A DNA stretch of 64,000 bases from Pedobacter soli (GTDB lineage: Bacteria > Bacteroidota > Bacteroidia > Sphingobacteriales > Sphingobacteriaceae), in assembly GCF_900101435.1 (NCBI RefSeq), contig NZ_FMZH01000014.1, forward strand, positions 9,020 to 73,019. Direction: 5' to 3'. Below the pieces are notes generated by a model that saw only the letters and a program-made list of their open reading frames with translations, did not search any database and was not told the origin of the DNA. Both the position numbers and the translations under genes were made by a program. This document shows, one piece after another, positions 16,012-24,590 of the stretch; position 1 is the first letter of the stretch, and each line of letters starts with the position of its first letter.

Positions 16012-16665
16012 TTAGAAATGAATATTGACCGTGAAAGTAGGGGTGAAGTTCTGCAGGGCCAGTCTCAGGTTATTGGTCTTATCGTAATTGTACAGCGATT
16101 CAGAAGCATAGTAATTCTGATGAAAGAACGTTACGATCGGAAAAGAAAACTCGAGCGTGGTATGATCGGATATGGAATAAGTAAAACCAGGGCTTAAACT
16201 GGCGCCATACCCTTTAACCTTGGCATCGGTCTTAATTAAGTAGCCCTCCTCATCAATCCGATTAAAGGTATTAACCTGAAGCAACAGATTGGCCTGCATA
16301 AAGAACTTAAAATGGTCTTTTACGTCTACATATTTGCGCAGAAAAGGAGAAAAACCAAAGCTAAATTCCTTCGGACCATAACGGTCTTCGTAGCGACCAT
16401 CTTCTTCATCCCACGAAATGTAGCTTTCGCCACGTAATTTGGAAAGGTTTAAAGGCAGCTCGAGGCCAATGGCCAGGTTATTGGCTAAAAAATAACCTCC
16501 TCGTGGAGTTACGGTAAAGGTGTTGAGACTTGGGGCCGAACTGTTTTGTTTAGAGGTACCAAAGCTTACGCTGAGGCCGGCAAAGCCTGTTCCTTTTTCA
16601 GTTTGGGCATAACAGCGCCAACTGACGGCGCATAGCAGCGCCATGATGATTAATTTAGGTTTCAT
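16012..16665 (-). CDS. Outer membrane beta-barrel protein (porin family)
   Basis: The start is placed at the ATG at 16665 (217 residues), where the signal peptide MKPKLIIMALLCAVSWRCYA begins; the longer frame starts only with a TTG at 16719. The mature part begins QTEKGTGFAGLSVSFG and has barrel-like strands (GGYFLANNLAIGLELPL, GFSPFLRKYVDVKDHFKFF, LSPGFTYSISDHTTLEFSF), ending FTVNIHF. It shares the RKYVD-x-x-x-x-FKFF and TEKG motifs with the other two local barrels. Probably the promoter-proximal gene of a transcript with the repeat-protein gene. Ligand unknown. Confidence 0.78.
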   Translation of the reverse strand: MKPKLIIMALLCAVSWRCYAQTEKGTGFAGLSVSFGTSKQNSSAPSLNTFTVTPRGGYFLANNLAIGLELPLNLSKLRGESYISWDEEDGRYEDRYGPKEFSFGFSPFLRKYVDVKDHFKFFMQANLLLQVNTFNRIDEEGYLIKTDAKVKGYGASLSPGFTYSISDHTTLEFSFPIVTFFHQNYYASESLYNYDKTNNLRLALQNFTPTFTVNIHF

Positions 16666-16764
16666 TATGTTGTGTTTTTGTGTGTAATCAATAATAATCA
16701 TTATTGAAACAAAAAGCAAGAAATGAAACTATTATGTTAGTTACTTTAAGACGGCTTAAACAAA

Positions 16765-16796
16765 AAAATCCCATAGACGTTAATCTATGGGATTTT
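16765..16796 (-). terminator. Terminator of clpB
   Basis: Arms aaaatcccatag and ctatgggatttt with an 8-nt loop; seven T residues follow on the minus strand. It lies 13 bp downstream of the clpB stop codon. Confidence 0.88.
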
Positions 16797-16808
16797 GATT
16801 ACTATGTT

Positions 16809-19409
16809 TTAATCTGCCTTTTGGTTCAGGAACACAAAATTATGATCGAACATATCTAACTTAATTTTACTGTCTTTATCTACCTTGCCCGCCAATATCT
16901 CTTTCGACAGCTCATTTAAGATTCTTTTCTGGATAACCCTTTTCAGTGGTCTTGCACCAAACTGCGGGTCGTAGCCCAGTTGCGCCAACCAATCTAAGGC
17001 TTCGTCGCTAGCTTCCATTTCAATGCCCATCTCGGCCAGGGTATGTTGCACCTGTTTAAACTGCAGGCTCACAATATTCCTGATTTCGCTGCGGTTAAGC
17101 GGGGTAAACATAATCAACTCATCAATACGGTTTAAAAATTCCGGACGAATGGTCTGTTTCAACACTTCAAACAGCTCATTTTTGGTTTTGGCAATCACTT
17201 CATCGCGGTTTTCATCACTTAAGTTTTTGAAATTATCCTGAATCAAGTGTGCACCAATATTAGAGGTCATGATGATGATGGTATTTTTAAAATTTACCGT
17301 CCTGCCTTTATTATCGGTTAAACGGCCATCATCCAGTACTTGCAACAGGATGTTAAACACATCAGGGTGCGCTTTTTCAATCTCATCAAGCAATACTACC
17401 GAGTAAGGTTTCCGCCTTACAGCCTCAGTCAGTTGTCCGCCTTCATCATAACCTACGTATCCCGGAGGTGCACCAATTAAACGCGATACCGCATGGCGTT
17501 CCTGGTATTCACTCATATCGATACGGGTCAAAGCATTTTCATCGTTAAATAAGAACTCAGCCAATGCTTTGGCCAATTCGGTTTTACCTACACCAGTGGT
17601 ACCTAAAAAGATGAATGAGCCTATTGGTTTACGCTTATCCTGCAAACCGGCACGCGAGCGACGGATGGCATCTGAAATGGCTTCAATAGCTTCGTCCTGA
17701 CCAGCCACACGCTGATGTAGCTCCTGTTCTAAATTCAGCAGTTTTTCGCGTTCGCTGGCTATCAGTTTAGTAACCGGAATGCCTGTCCAGCGGCCAACTA
17801 CTCCTGCAATGTCATCAGCTGTAACTTCTTCTTTCAGCATGCGGCTGTCACTTTGCTGGCTTTCTAAATCGGCTTTTAACTGCTCAACCTTATCTTGTGC
17901 TTCTTTAATTTTTCCGTAACGGATTTCGGCGACCTTACCATAATCTCCGGCACGTTCGGCCTGCTCAGCTTCTAATTTATAGTGTTCAATCTGCTCGATC
18001 TGGTTGTTTACCGCATCAACTAAATCTTTTTCACCTTGCCATTTGGCCTTAAACTCATCGCGTTCGGCTGATAGATTGGCAATCTCTTCTGATAGTTCTT
18101 TAACTTTCCTGTCGTCTTTTTCGCGTTTAATGGCTTCGCGTTCAATCTCCAGACGCATAATTTCACGTTCTAGCGCATCTACATTTTCAGGTACGCTATC
18201 CATTTCCATGCGAAGCTTAGAAGCAGCCTCGTCCATTAAATCGATGGCTTTATCGGGTAAGAAACGGTCGGCAATATACCTTTGACTCATTTCTACGGCA
18301 GCAATAATGGCCTCGTCTTTAATCCGCACTTTGTGGTGGGTTTCGTAACGTTCTTTCAATCCACGCAGAATGGAAATGGCATCCTGGGTATCAGGTTCCT
18401 CAACCATTACCTTTTGGAAACGGCGTTCAAGGGCTTTATCTTTTTCCAGGTATTTCTGGTACTCATCCAAAGTAGTTGCACCAATTGCCCTTAGTTCGCC
18501 ACGTGCCAAAGCTGGTTTTAAAATGTTTGCGGCATCCATGGCACCTTCGCCACCACCTGCACCAACCAGTGTATGGATCTCATCAATAAACAGGATGATA
18601 TCGCCATCACTTTGGGTAACTTCTTTAACAACCGCTTTCAGGCGTTCTTCAAACTCGCCTTTATATTTTGCACCGGCAATTAATGCACCCATATCAAGGG
18701 AGTAAACGGTTTTGCTTTTCAGGTTTTCGGGCACATCGCCTTTTATAATCCTGAAGGCAATACCTTCGGCAATCGCCGTTTTACCCACACCAGGCTCACC
18801 AATTAAAATCGGGTTATTTTTAGTCCGGCGCGATAAAATCTGAATCACCCGGCGGATTTCTTCATCACGGCCAATTACCGGATCTAGCTTTCCACTCTCG
18901 GCATATTCGTTTAAGTTCCGGGCATATTTACTCAAAGCCTGGTAAGTGGCTTCGGCATTTTGATCGGTTACACGGTTATCGCCACGCAACTCGATAATGG
19001 CTTTTTTAAGGTCTTTCTCGTTAACGCCCTGTTCTTTTAATAATTTCGAAACAGAATCGTTTACGGCTAAAATGCCCAATAATAAGTGCTCTACCGAAAC
19101 AAATTCGTCTTTAAACTCTTTTAAAAAGGTTTGTGCTTTTTGTAAAGCGCTATTGGCATTTGATGACAGATAGACATTGCTTCCGCTCACTTTCGGGAAT
19201 TTGGCAATCTCCGCATCAAGGTTTTGATTTAAGGTATTCAGGTTAACGTTTAACTTCTTTAATACATAAGAAACTACGTTTTCATCAACAGTAAGCAAAC
19301 CTTTAAGCAGGTGTGCTGTTTCAATAGCTTGTTGCTGGTTGCCCTGGGCTATTGCAGAAGCCTGTTGAACTGCTTCCTGGGCTTTTATGGTAAAATTGTT
19401 GAAGTTCAT
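16809..19409 (-). CDS. clpB: ATP-dependent chaperone ClpB
   Basis: An 866-residue Hsp100 disaggregase of normal length. The N-terminal Clp_N repeats cover about 1-145. The first AAA+ module has Walker A GEPGVGKT near residue 205 and Walker B ILFIDEIHTLVG. A coiled-coil middle domain (about 405-525, rich in Glu, Lys and Arg) separates it from the second module with Walker A GTTGVGKT, substrate pore loop PPGYVGYDEGG and Walker B VVLLDEIEKAH. The C-terminal D2-small domain has GARPLKR. There is no IGF-type ClpP-binding loop, so it is a disaggregase rather than a protease partner. It works with DnaK in the cytoplasm to rescue aggregated proteins. It is monocistronic, with a terminator directly behind. 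No CIRCE-like repeat was found by eye. Confidence 0.97.
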   Translation of the reverse strand: MNFNNFTIKAQEAVQQASAIAQGNQQQAIETAHLLKGLLTVDENVVSYVLKKLNVNLNTLNQNLDAEIAKFPKVSGSNVYLSSNANSALQKAQTFLKEFKDEFVSVEHLLLGILAVNDSVSKLLKEQGVNEKDLKKAIIELRGDNRVTDQNAEATYQALSKYARNLNEYAESGKLDPVIGRDEEIRRVIQILSRRTKNNPILIGEPGVGKTAIAEGIAFRIIKGDVPENLKSKTVYSLDMGALIAGAKYKGEFEERLKAVVKEVTQSDGDIILFIDEIHTLVGAGGGEGAMDAANILKPALARGELRAIGATTLDEYQKYLEKDKALERRFQKVMVEEPDTQDAISILRGLKERYETHHKVRIKDEAIIAAVEMSQRYIADRFLPDKAIDLMDEAASKLRMEMDSVPENVDALEREIMRLEIEREAIKREKDDRKVKELSEEIANLSAERDEFKAKWQGEKDLVDAVNNQIEQIEHYKLEAEQAERAGDYGKVAEIRYGKIKEAQDKVEQLKADLESQQSDSRMLKEEVTADDIAGVVGRWTGIPVTKLIASEREKLLNLEQELHQRVAGQDEAIEAISDAIRRSRAGLQDKRKPIGSFIFLGTTGVGKTELAKALAEFLFNDENALTRIDMSEYQERHAVSRLIGAPPGYVGYDEGGQLTEAVRRKPYSVVLLDEIEKAHPDVFNILLQVLDDGRLTDNKGRTVNFKNTIIIMTSNIGAHLIQDNFKNLSDENRDEVIAKTKNELFEVLKQTIRPEFLNRIDELIMFTPLNRSEIRNIVSLQFKQVQHTLAEMGIEMEASDEALDWLAQLGYDPQFGARPLKRVIQKRILNELSKEILAGKVDKDSKIKLDMFDHNFVFLNQKAD

Positions 19410-19881
19410 ATTCCCTTTAAGGTCAAAACAAATGCCATAGCGATTTTGATTTTCAGAATCGGAAATTTTGTCGGTATGAAATTGTTTTTTATGACTAAAT
19501 TGCTGATTTTTAGTGTTTTATGCTGAAGTTTTGTCGTGTGGTTTGCGTGGTTATTATTAATTGCGAAGAGGCATCTGAATGCAAAAACGATTTTTATTGT
19601 TCAGGTATATGTAATCTGCTAACTGATTTGGGCGTTACCCAAGCTGCGCAAGGGTCGGGCTTTTCAGGGCTGCGCTGCGCTCCGGTACCGATTTTTCATC
19701 GGTACTAAACCCTTACAATCCCTAACGCGGGATTACCGCTATCAGACCTCGCAGGTTTTTAAAACTTGCGAGGTCTGAATATCAATTTACCTATCGGTCG
19801 GTGTCTCACCGACCGAAACCCAACATGCAGGTTTAAACCTTACAGGTTTCTTTGCTACCGCGCTATTAAAACCTGTAAGGT
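19410..19881. repeat. 472-bp intergenic region packed with palindromic elements
   Basis: No gene is supported. It contains (a) a roughly 99-bp GC-rich element at 19630-19728, bounded by gcgtta (19632-19637) and taacgc (19723-19728), with an internal hairpin gtaccgat/atcggtac at 19685-19705; (b) an inverted repeat at 19743-19777 with arms cagacctcgcaggtttt/aaaacttgcgaggtctg; (c) a perfect 10-bp hairpin tcggtcggtg/caccgaccga at 19794-19816; (d) arms aaaccttacaggttt/aaacctgtaaggttt at 19835-19849 and 19869-19883, reaching into the end of the rhamnosidase gene. Higher GC than the flanks and the stacked palindromes suggest accumulated repeats. It also holds the clpB promoter. Confidence 0.7.
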
Positions 19882-19883
19882 TT
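19835..19883 (-). terminator. Possible terminator hairpin of the rhamnosidase gene
   Basis: Perfect 15-bp arms aaaccttacaggttt and aaacctgtaaggttt are separated by 19 nt. The right arm overlaps the rhamnosidase stop codon. There is no clean T tract, so it may instead be a repeat element. Confidence 0.4.
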
Positions 19884-22542
19884 ATTTTGTCTCTATGGTA
19901 TATTTTCCTGCTGTAAGTTCTATTTTGTTACTGCTAATTTTACCATTAACCAAAATTTCCATATTGCGAACAATAGGAAGTTCCATGCTGGCAGTCGAAT
20001 TAGGAGGTATGACAATGTTATACGTCACACCTTTTTGTGTTCTTTTCCAATTACTGATAATTTTTCCATAAGGCCCAACGTGACTCGCATCGAAACCATC
20101 CAAACCTGCTACAACATGAGGTTCTAAAATAATATGTTTAAAACCAGGCTGCTTTTCATCAGGTCTGATACCACCCGGCGATTTATACAGCCAGGCGCCA
20201 ATTTCGCCAAACATAATGTGGTTCATCGAAATATCCGATTTGGCATCAATTGGCCAGTTTTCGTACAACGTAGTGGCTCCGTTTTCCATCCACCAGCCCC
20301 AGCTTGGGTAAGTTTTTTGTGCTGCCACTTTATAGGCCATATCCGCATAACCATTCTCACTCAAAGCATTTAAAATGGCTTTGGTACCCAGCAAACCTAC
20401 ATCCAGGTGGAAACCATCTGCCTCAACGCGTTTGGCCAGGTTTTGAGCCACCAATTGTCTCGATTCTTCTGGAACAATTTTCCAATATAAAGGCACACTC
20501 ATTTCCGTTTGTATACCGGTGCCATAAATACCTTTTTGCTTATCCAGGTATTTAGCGTTAAATGCATTTTTGATTTTCAGTGCCAATGCATTGTATTTTT
20601 CATAATCGGCATTCTTGCCTAAAATTTTGGCTGCTTTGGCCAGAATTACCACATCAGCATAATAATAACAGGTAGAAGTAAGCTCTACAGGCGATTTAGA
20701 TTTCACCGGAATCCAGTCGCCCAAACCCCAGGTTGTTAAGCCAGTAGGGTAGTTTTCATCAATGTGGTTAACGTATTTTCTGATGTTTTCGTAGCAATCT
20801 GCGAGTAATTTTTTATCACCATAAAACAGGTAAACATTCCAGGGGATAATGGCAATGGTGCTGGTCCAGTCGGGGCCGTTGCCCCATTCATACCCCCAGC
20901 CATCGGTTGGGATAATAGAAGGCAATACACCATTGGGTTGTTGCTCGTCGCGGTGATCGGCCAGCCATTTTTCGTAAATGGTAATGCCATCAAAGCCATA
21001 GAGACCGGTTTCTATGGCAATTTGCGCATCGCCTGTCCACCCGTTTTTTTCACGCTGCGGGCAATCTGTTGGGTAACCGAAGAGGTTCGATAAATAAGAA
21101 TTATTGGTTGCGTAATAAATTTTATTGATGATGGGATCGGTAGATTTAATATCGCCAACCGTCGGAACATCACTATGCATAAAATAGCCTACGAGGTCTT
21201 CTTTTTTTAATTCGATAGGAGTAGAAGTGGTAACCTCAACATACTGAAAACCTTTATAATTGAAGTGAGGCATAAACGATTGTGCACCTTTGCCACTTAA
21301 AATCAGGATATCGGTTTGAAATGGATCCGTATCATCAGTAGGGCGGTAGTGAGCATCGATATTCGAAACATCCAACCGACCATTTGCATATAAACGTTCA
21401 CCATGTTTTAACCGAACCACAGTACCTGTCGGACCATTTAAAGTGATTTTACTTACTCCCGAAATGTTCCGCCCCAGATCGAAGAGGTAAGTGGTATCGT
21501 TAATTTTTTTAACCGTTTTGGTCGCAATTTCTTCCACATTACGAATGGGATGAAGCGCCTGCGCTACAATATTTCGCGATGGTGCCGAGCGGTAAATTAC
21601 CGCTTTCCAGTCTTTATCATCAAAACTTACCGTATTCCAGCCTGTTTTTTCCATGGGGGCATCGTAATGCTCGGCGGTGTAAATGCTGTTAAAAACAATG
21701 GGGCTTAGCGCCGTTTTCCAGTCTTTGCCCGATTTAATGGTTTCGGTGGTGCCATCTTCGTAGGTAATCTTTAAATCGAAGCAGAAAGTAGGCCTGTTGC
21801 GCCAGGGAGCACGATCGAAATACCAAACCGCTGTAGATTGGTGGTTGTACCAACCATTTCCTAAAAGCACACCAATGGCATTATTGCCCTGGTTTATTTC
21901 CTGCGTTACATCGTAAGTTACATATAATGTTCTCCTGTCGAAACGGGTGTACATTGGGTCCATGCGGTGGTTGCCAATCTTTTTCCCGTTAATGGAAAGT
22001 TCGTATAAACCGGCAGCAGCAATATAGGCCCGGGCCGATTTTATTTTTTTACCGGTTGAAAAGGCATGACGGAAATAGGGGGCAGGCTTTAATTTAACAT
22101 TTTCATTATCCGAAATCCAGGCACCCTGCCAATTGGCCATATTCATCATGCCCATTTCGAAAGCCGAAATTTTGCTTGCCGTTTTTTTATTTCCGTTGGT
22201 AATATCTAGCCGCCAAAAATATTTGGTAAAAGGTTTTAGTGGCTGGCCCGAATAAGTGGTTAAGTTCAGGTCTGACTGCTGCCAGCCCGTATTCCACAAA
22301 GTAGCTTTTCCATTAAGCAGTGCTACAGAATCGGTGTTGACCAAAATGCGGTAGGTAAGCTGTCTGGCGCCGGGCGTAGCATCGTTCATTTGCCAGGTAA
22401 ACCGGGGATTGGGGTTATCTAAACCTATTGGATTGATTAAATATTCGGTTTTTAATGCCGTTAGTGTAGTTTGGGCAGATACACTGGCTACTGGCGCGAG
22501 CATTAAAAATAAAGCAGAAAATTGCAGCAACTTAGATTTCAT
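19882..22542 (-). CDS. GH78 alpha-L-rhamnosidase
   Basis: The ATG at 22542 is chosen because the signal peptide (MKSKLLQFSALFLMLAPVAS, cleavage after VSAQ) starts there; the frame extends 24 codons upstream without export features. The mature protein of about 860 residues has the Bac_rhamnosid_N architecture: an N-terminal Fn3-like domain (LKTEYLINPIGLDNPNPRF), a beta-sandwich with ARAYIAAAGLYELSINGKK, then the (alpha/alpha)6 barrel with DCPQREKNGWTGDAQ, the GH78 signature containing catalytic acidic residues, and a C-terminal beta domain. It removes alpha-L-rhamnose from pectins, plant glycosides or exopolysaccharides in the periplasm. It stands alone, not beside a SusC/D pair. Confidence 0.92.
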   Translation of the reverse strand: MKSKLLQFSALFLMLAPVASVSAQTTLTALKTEYLINPIGLDNPNPRFTWQMNDATPGARQLTYRILVNTDSVALLNGKATLWNTGWQQSDLNLTTYSGQPLKPFTKYFWRLDITNGNKKTASKISAFEMGMMNMANWQGAWISDNENVKLKPAPYFRHAFSTGKKIKSARAYIAAAGLYELSINGKKIGNHRMDPMYTRFDRRTLYVTYDVTQEINQGNNAIGVLLGNGWYNHQSTAVWYFDRAPWRNRPTFCFDLKITYEDGTTETIKSGKDWKTALSPIVFNSIYTAEHYDAPMEKTGWNTVSFDDKDWKAVIYRSAPSRNIVAQALHPIRNVEEIATKTVKKINDTTYLFDLGRNISGVSKITLNGPTGTVVRLKHGERLYANGRLDVSNIDAHYRPTDDTDPFQTDILILSGKGAQSFMPHFNYKGFQYVEVTTSTPIELKKEDLVGYFMHSDVPTVGDIKSTDPIINKIYYATNNSYLSNLFGYPTDCPQREKNGWTGDAQIAIETGLYGFDGITIYEKWLADHRDEQQPNGVLPSIIPTDGWGYEWGNGPDWTSTIAIIPWNVYLFYGDKKLLADCYENIRKYVNHIDENYPTGLTTWGLGDWIPVKSKSPVELTSTCYYYADVVILAKAAKILGKNADYEKYNALALKIKNAFNAKYLDKQKGIYGTGIQTEMSVPLYWKIVPEESRQLVAQNLAKRVEADGFHLDVGLLGTKAILNALSENGYADMAYKVAAQKTYPSWGWWMENGATTLYENWPIDAKSDISMNHIMFGEIGAWLYKSPGGIRPDEKQPGFKHIILEPHVVAGLDGFDASHVGPYGKIISNWKRTQKGVTYNIVIPPNSTASMELPIVRNMEILVNGKISSNKIELTAGKYTIETK

Positions 22543-22615
22543 TTGTTTGGTATTTGAAACTAAGGTATCAAAATAATGCGTGGATGGGCAAAGCGCAATG
22601 GATTTTTTACGCATA

Positions 22616-22645
22616 AAAAAAGCGAAGACTATGCTTCGCTTTTTT
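22616..22645 (-). terminator. Terminator after the pyrE-SRPBCC pair
   Basis: Arms aaaaaagcgaag and cttcgctttttt with a 6-nt loop, about 40 bp downstream of the SRPBCC stop codon; a T run follows on the minus strand. It insulates the downstream rhamnosidase gene. Confidence 0.88.
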
Positions 22646-22685
22646 GAAATAAGATGCTAAATGCTATTGGTATAGTGTCAGGAGC

Positions 22686-23084
22686 TTATCCTAATATCTC
22701 TTTCAGCTTTTGTGTCTGATGATCGACCAGTTTTTGTAATGGGCCCGAAGCCAGCATTTTCATCATCATATTTAAATCAGCAGAGATGATGTGTTTTGCT
22801 GTGGTGGTACCATTACCATTATCGTTTAACGTCCATTTTAATTCTACTTCAAAAGGTGCTTTCTCAGTAGGGATGGCGGTTAATTCTTGATTTTCAATAC
22901 GATTAGAGATTTTAATGGCCAGTTTTGCCATGTTTTGGATGGTAAAACGTGCTTCATCCTCTGTCGATTCCCAGTTATAGATATTCTCTGGCATCAGTTG
23001 CTGATGATTGTTCATGTTAGATAGAAAGGCATAAACCTCTGCAACGGGTTTATTTACTTCTACAGCGCTTTCAATAATCGTCAT
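22686..23084 (-). CDS. SRPBCC (START-like) family protein
   Basis: A 132-residue cytoplasmic protein with the SRPBCC helix-grip pattern: first strand MTIIESAVEVNKPVAEVYAF, short helices (LSNMNNHQQLMP), central strands and a long C-terminal helix (MMMKMLASGPLQKLVDHQTQ). Such proteins bind hydrophobic ligands in a deep cavity; no enzymatic residues are evident. It begins 24 bp after pyrE on the same strand, is followed by a terminator, and so is probably co-transcribed with pyrE. Ligand and role unknown. Confidence 0.75.
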   Translation of the reverse strand: MTIIESAVEVNKPVAEVYAFLSNMNNHQQLMPENIYNWESTEDEARFTIQNMAKLAIKISNRIENQELTAIPTEKAPFEVELKWTLNDNGNGTTTAKHIISADLNMMMKMLASGPLQKLVDHQTQKLKEILG

Positions 23085-23108
23085 TATATATGGTTTTGTT
23101 TTTGTGTG

Positions 23109-23768
23109 TTAAGACTCTGAACTTAAAGCCTGGCCCCATTCTGATGGGTTTAAGCGCCATTTGCTCAATAATTCCATGTCGCTTTTCGCAATAATGCTGT
23201 GCTCGGCAGCATATTCGATTAATGCACCATAGTTTGATAGAGTTAAGTAACGGCATTTTGCAGCTGAAAAATTTTCATCCGCTTTTTCGAAACCGTACGT
23301 AAAGATTGCAGCTAAACCGGCAACTGATAAACCTGCGGCTCTTAAAGCCTCAACAGCCTGTAAGCTGCTTTTTCCGGTTGAGATCAAATCTTCGATTACC
23401 ACCACACGTTGTCCTTCTACCACTTCACCTTCAATTAAGCTTCCGGTACCGTGTTCTTTGGCTTTCGATCTAACATAGATAAAAGGAAGGCCTAATTCCT
23501 GAGCTACCAAAACGCCTTGCGGAATTCCTGCTGTTGCCACTCCGGCAATCACATCTACCGAGCCAAACTCTTCCTGAATGGCTTGTGCAAGTTTCTGACG
23601 GATGTAAGTTCTAACCTGAGGGTGGGAAAGGGTAATCCGGTTATCGCAATAAATTGGCGACTTCCAACCAGACGCCCAGGTAAAAGGATTATTAGGTTGT
23701 AATTTAATTGCCTTTATTTGTAATAAAAATTCAGCTACCTTTAATTCAATATCACTTTTATTATACAT
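23109..23768 (-). CDS. pyrE: Orotate phosphoribosyltransferase
   Basis: A 219-residue cytoplasmic enzyme of de novo pyrimidine synthesis that joins orotate to PRPP to give orotidine 5'-phosphate. The N-terminal motif FTWASGWKSPIYCDNR is the orotate-binding hood, YVRSKAKEHGTG is the flexible catalytic loop, and VVVIEDLISTGKSS is the PRPP-binding signature. Length is normal. Its ATG (23766-23768, minus strand) overlaps by two bases the ATG of the divergent NUDIX gene (23767-23769), so its promoter has to lie within the NUDIX reading frame. Confidence 0.96.
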   Translation of the reverse strand: MYNKSDIELKVAEFLLQIKAIKLQPNNPFTWASGWKSPIYCDNRITLSHPQVRTYIRQKLAQAIQEEFGSVDVIAGVATAGIPQGVLVAQELGLPFIYVRSKAKEHGTGSLIEGEVVEGQRVVVIEDLISTGKSSLQAVEALRAAGLSVAGLAAIFTYGFEKADENFSAAKCRYLTLSNYGALIEYAAEHSIIAKSDMELLSKWRLNPSEWGQALSSES

Positions 23769-24378
23769 GGCCCAAAATTACAGAATTTATATTAACGATA
23801 ACACCTTGTTTATATCAGATGTTTTACCAGAACAAAAAGAAAAGATTCAACAGCTTGAATTTCAGGATTTTGATTTGCAAACATTTTATAAAAAATTAAA
23901 AAATGGGTCTAAAAAAAGCTACATTTTCTTAACAAAGAATCCTCAGGAGACTTTTAGAAAGCTAAAAAAAGATTGTACCATAATTAAAGCGGCCGGCGGA
24001 TTGGTAGAAAGTGCCAATAACAACTACCTTTTTATTTTCAGGAACAAGAAATGGGATTTGCCTAAAGGTAAGCTCGAGGATGGCGAAAACATGAAAGAAA
24101 CCGCAGTTAGGGAGGTAGAAGAAGAATGTGGCATTAAAGTTTTAAGGCGGGAAGAAAAGTTGTGCAAAACCTACCATGTTTACCCAATGGGTACCAAAAT
24201 GGTAATTAAAAAAACGAACTGGTACAAGATGATCGTTAAAGGTGAGCCCAATTTAATTCCACAGAAGGAAGAAGGAATTGAGCAAGCAGTATGGCTGGAT
24301 AAAAATCATGTTGGTCCGGTAATTAAAAACACCTTTCCATCTATTATGGATGTAATGCGCGCTGGTGGGATTTTGTAG
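23767..24378 (+). CDS. NUDIX hydrolase
   Basis: A 203-residue cytoplasmic protein. The Nudix domain covers about 70-195, with the box GKLEDGENMKETAVREVEEECG (residues split here only as GX5EX7REUXEEXGU), carrying the REVEEECG metal-binding glutamates. The N-terminal 70 residues (ring of YRIYINDNTLFISD) are typical of a Bacteroidota subgroup always found with this extension. Nudix enzymes hydrolyse nucleoside diphosphates linked to another group; the substrate cannot be read from sequence. The start codon overlaps that of pyrE, implying promoters embedded in each other's coding region or leaderless transcripts. Confidence 0.9.
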   Translation: MAQNYRIYINDNTLFISDVLPEQKEKIQQLEFQDFDLQTFYKKLKNGSKKSYIFLTKNPQETFRKLKKDCTIIKAAGGLVESANNNYLFIFRNKKWDLPKGKLEDGENMKETAVREVEEECGIKVLRREEKLCKTYHVYPMGTKMVIKKTNWYKMIVKGEPNLIPQKEEGIEQAVWLDKNHVGPVIKNTFPSIMDVMRAGGIL

Positions 24379-24397
24379 GATATAAAGTTTCTGTGGT

Positions 24398-24574
24398 GTC
24401 AGATATTACTATCTGACGCATTGATAATCAATTAAATAGGTATTGTGAAACTGTCAGGTGGTAACACCCGACAGCACGCACAAAGTTTTCATTAGTGGTG
24501 TCAGATATTACGATCTGACACAGCGATAATCAAGAAAATAAATAACTCGGGCCAGTCAGATGGTAACACCTGAC
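24398..24574. repeat. Two A-B pairs of palindromic repeats
   Basis: Two unlike palindromes alternate. Type A: gtcagatattactatctgac at 24398-24417, and again at 24499-24520 with an extra base pair. Type B: ctgtcaggtg-gtaa-cacccgacag at 24451-24474, and gtcagatg-gtaa-cacctgac at 24555-24574. The A-to-B spacing is about 35 nt in both pairs. Related copies lie at 25787-25936. They resemble REP/BIME intergenic elements. Confidence 0.8.
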
Positions 24575-24590
24575 AGCGCTTTGGTTCCAC

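Noticed and set aside
18004..18705. Long plus-strand frames antisense to clpB (93 and 111 codons)
   Set aside because: They are mirror frames of a highly conserved gene with no domain, signal or start context of their own.
19882..22614. Rhamnosidase from ATG at 22614
   Set aside because: The 24 extra residues precede a canonical signal peptide and overlap the preceding terminator region; export needs the ATG at 22542.
24398..24574. Riboswitch or attenuator in front of the membrane protein gene
   Set aside because: The palindromes are downstream of the minus-strand gene and downstream of the NUDIX gene, not in a leader, and recur elsewhere.
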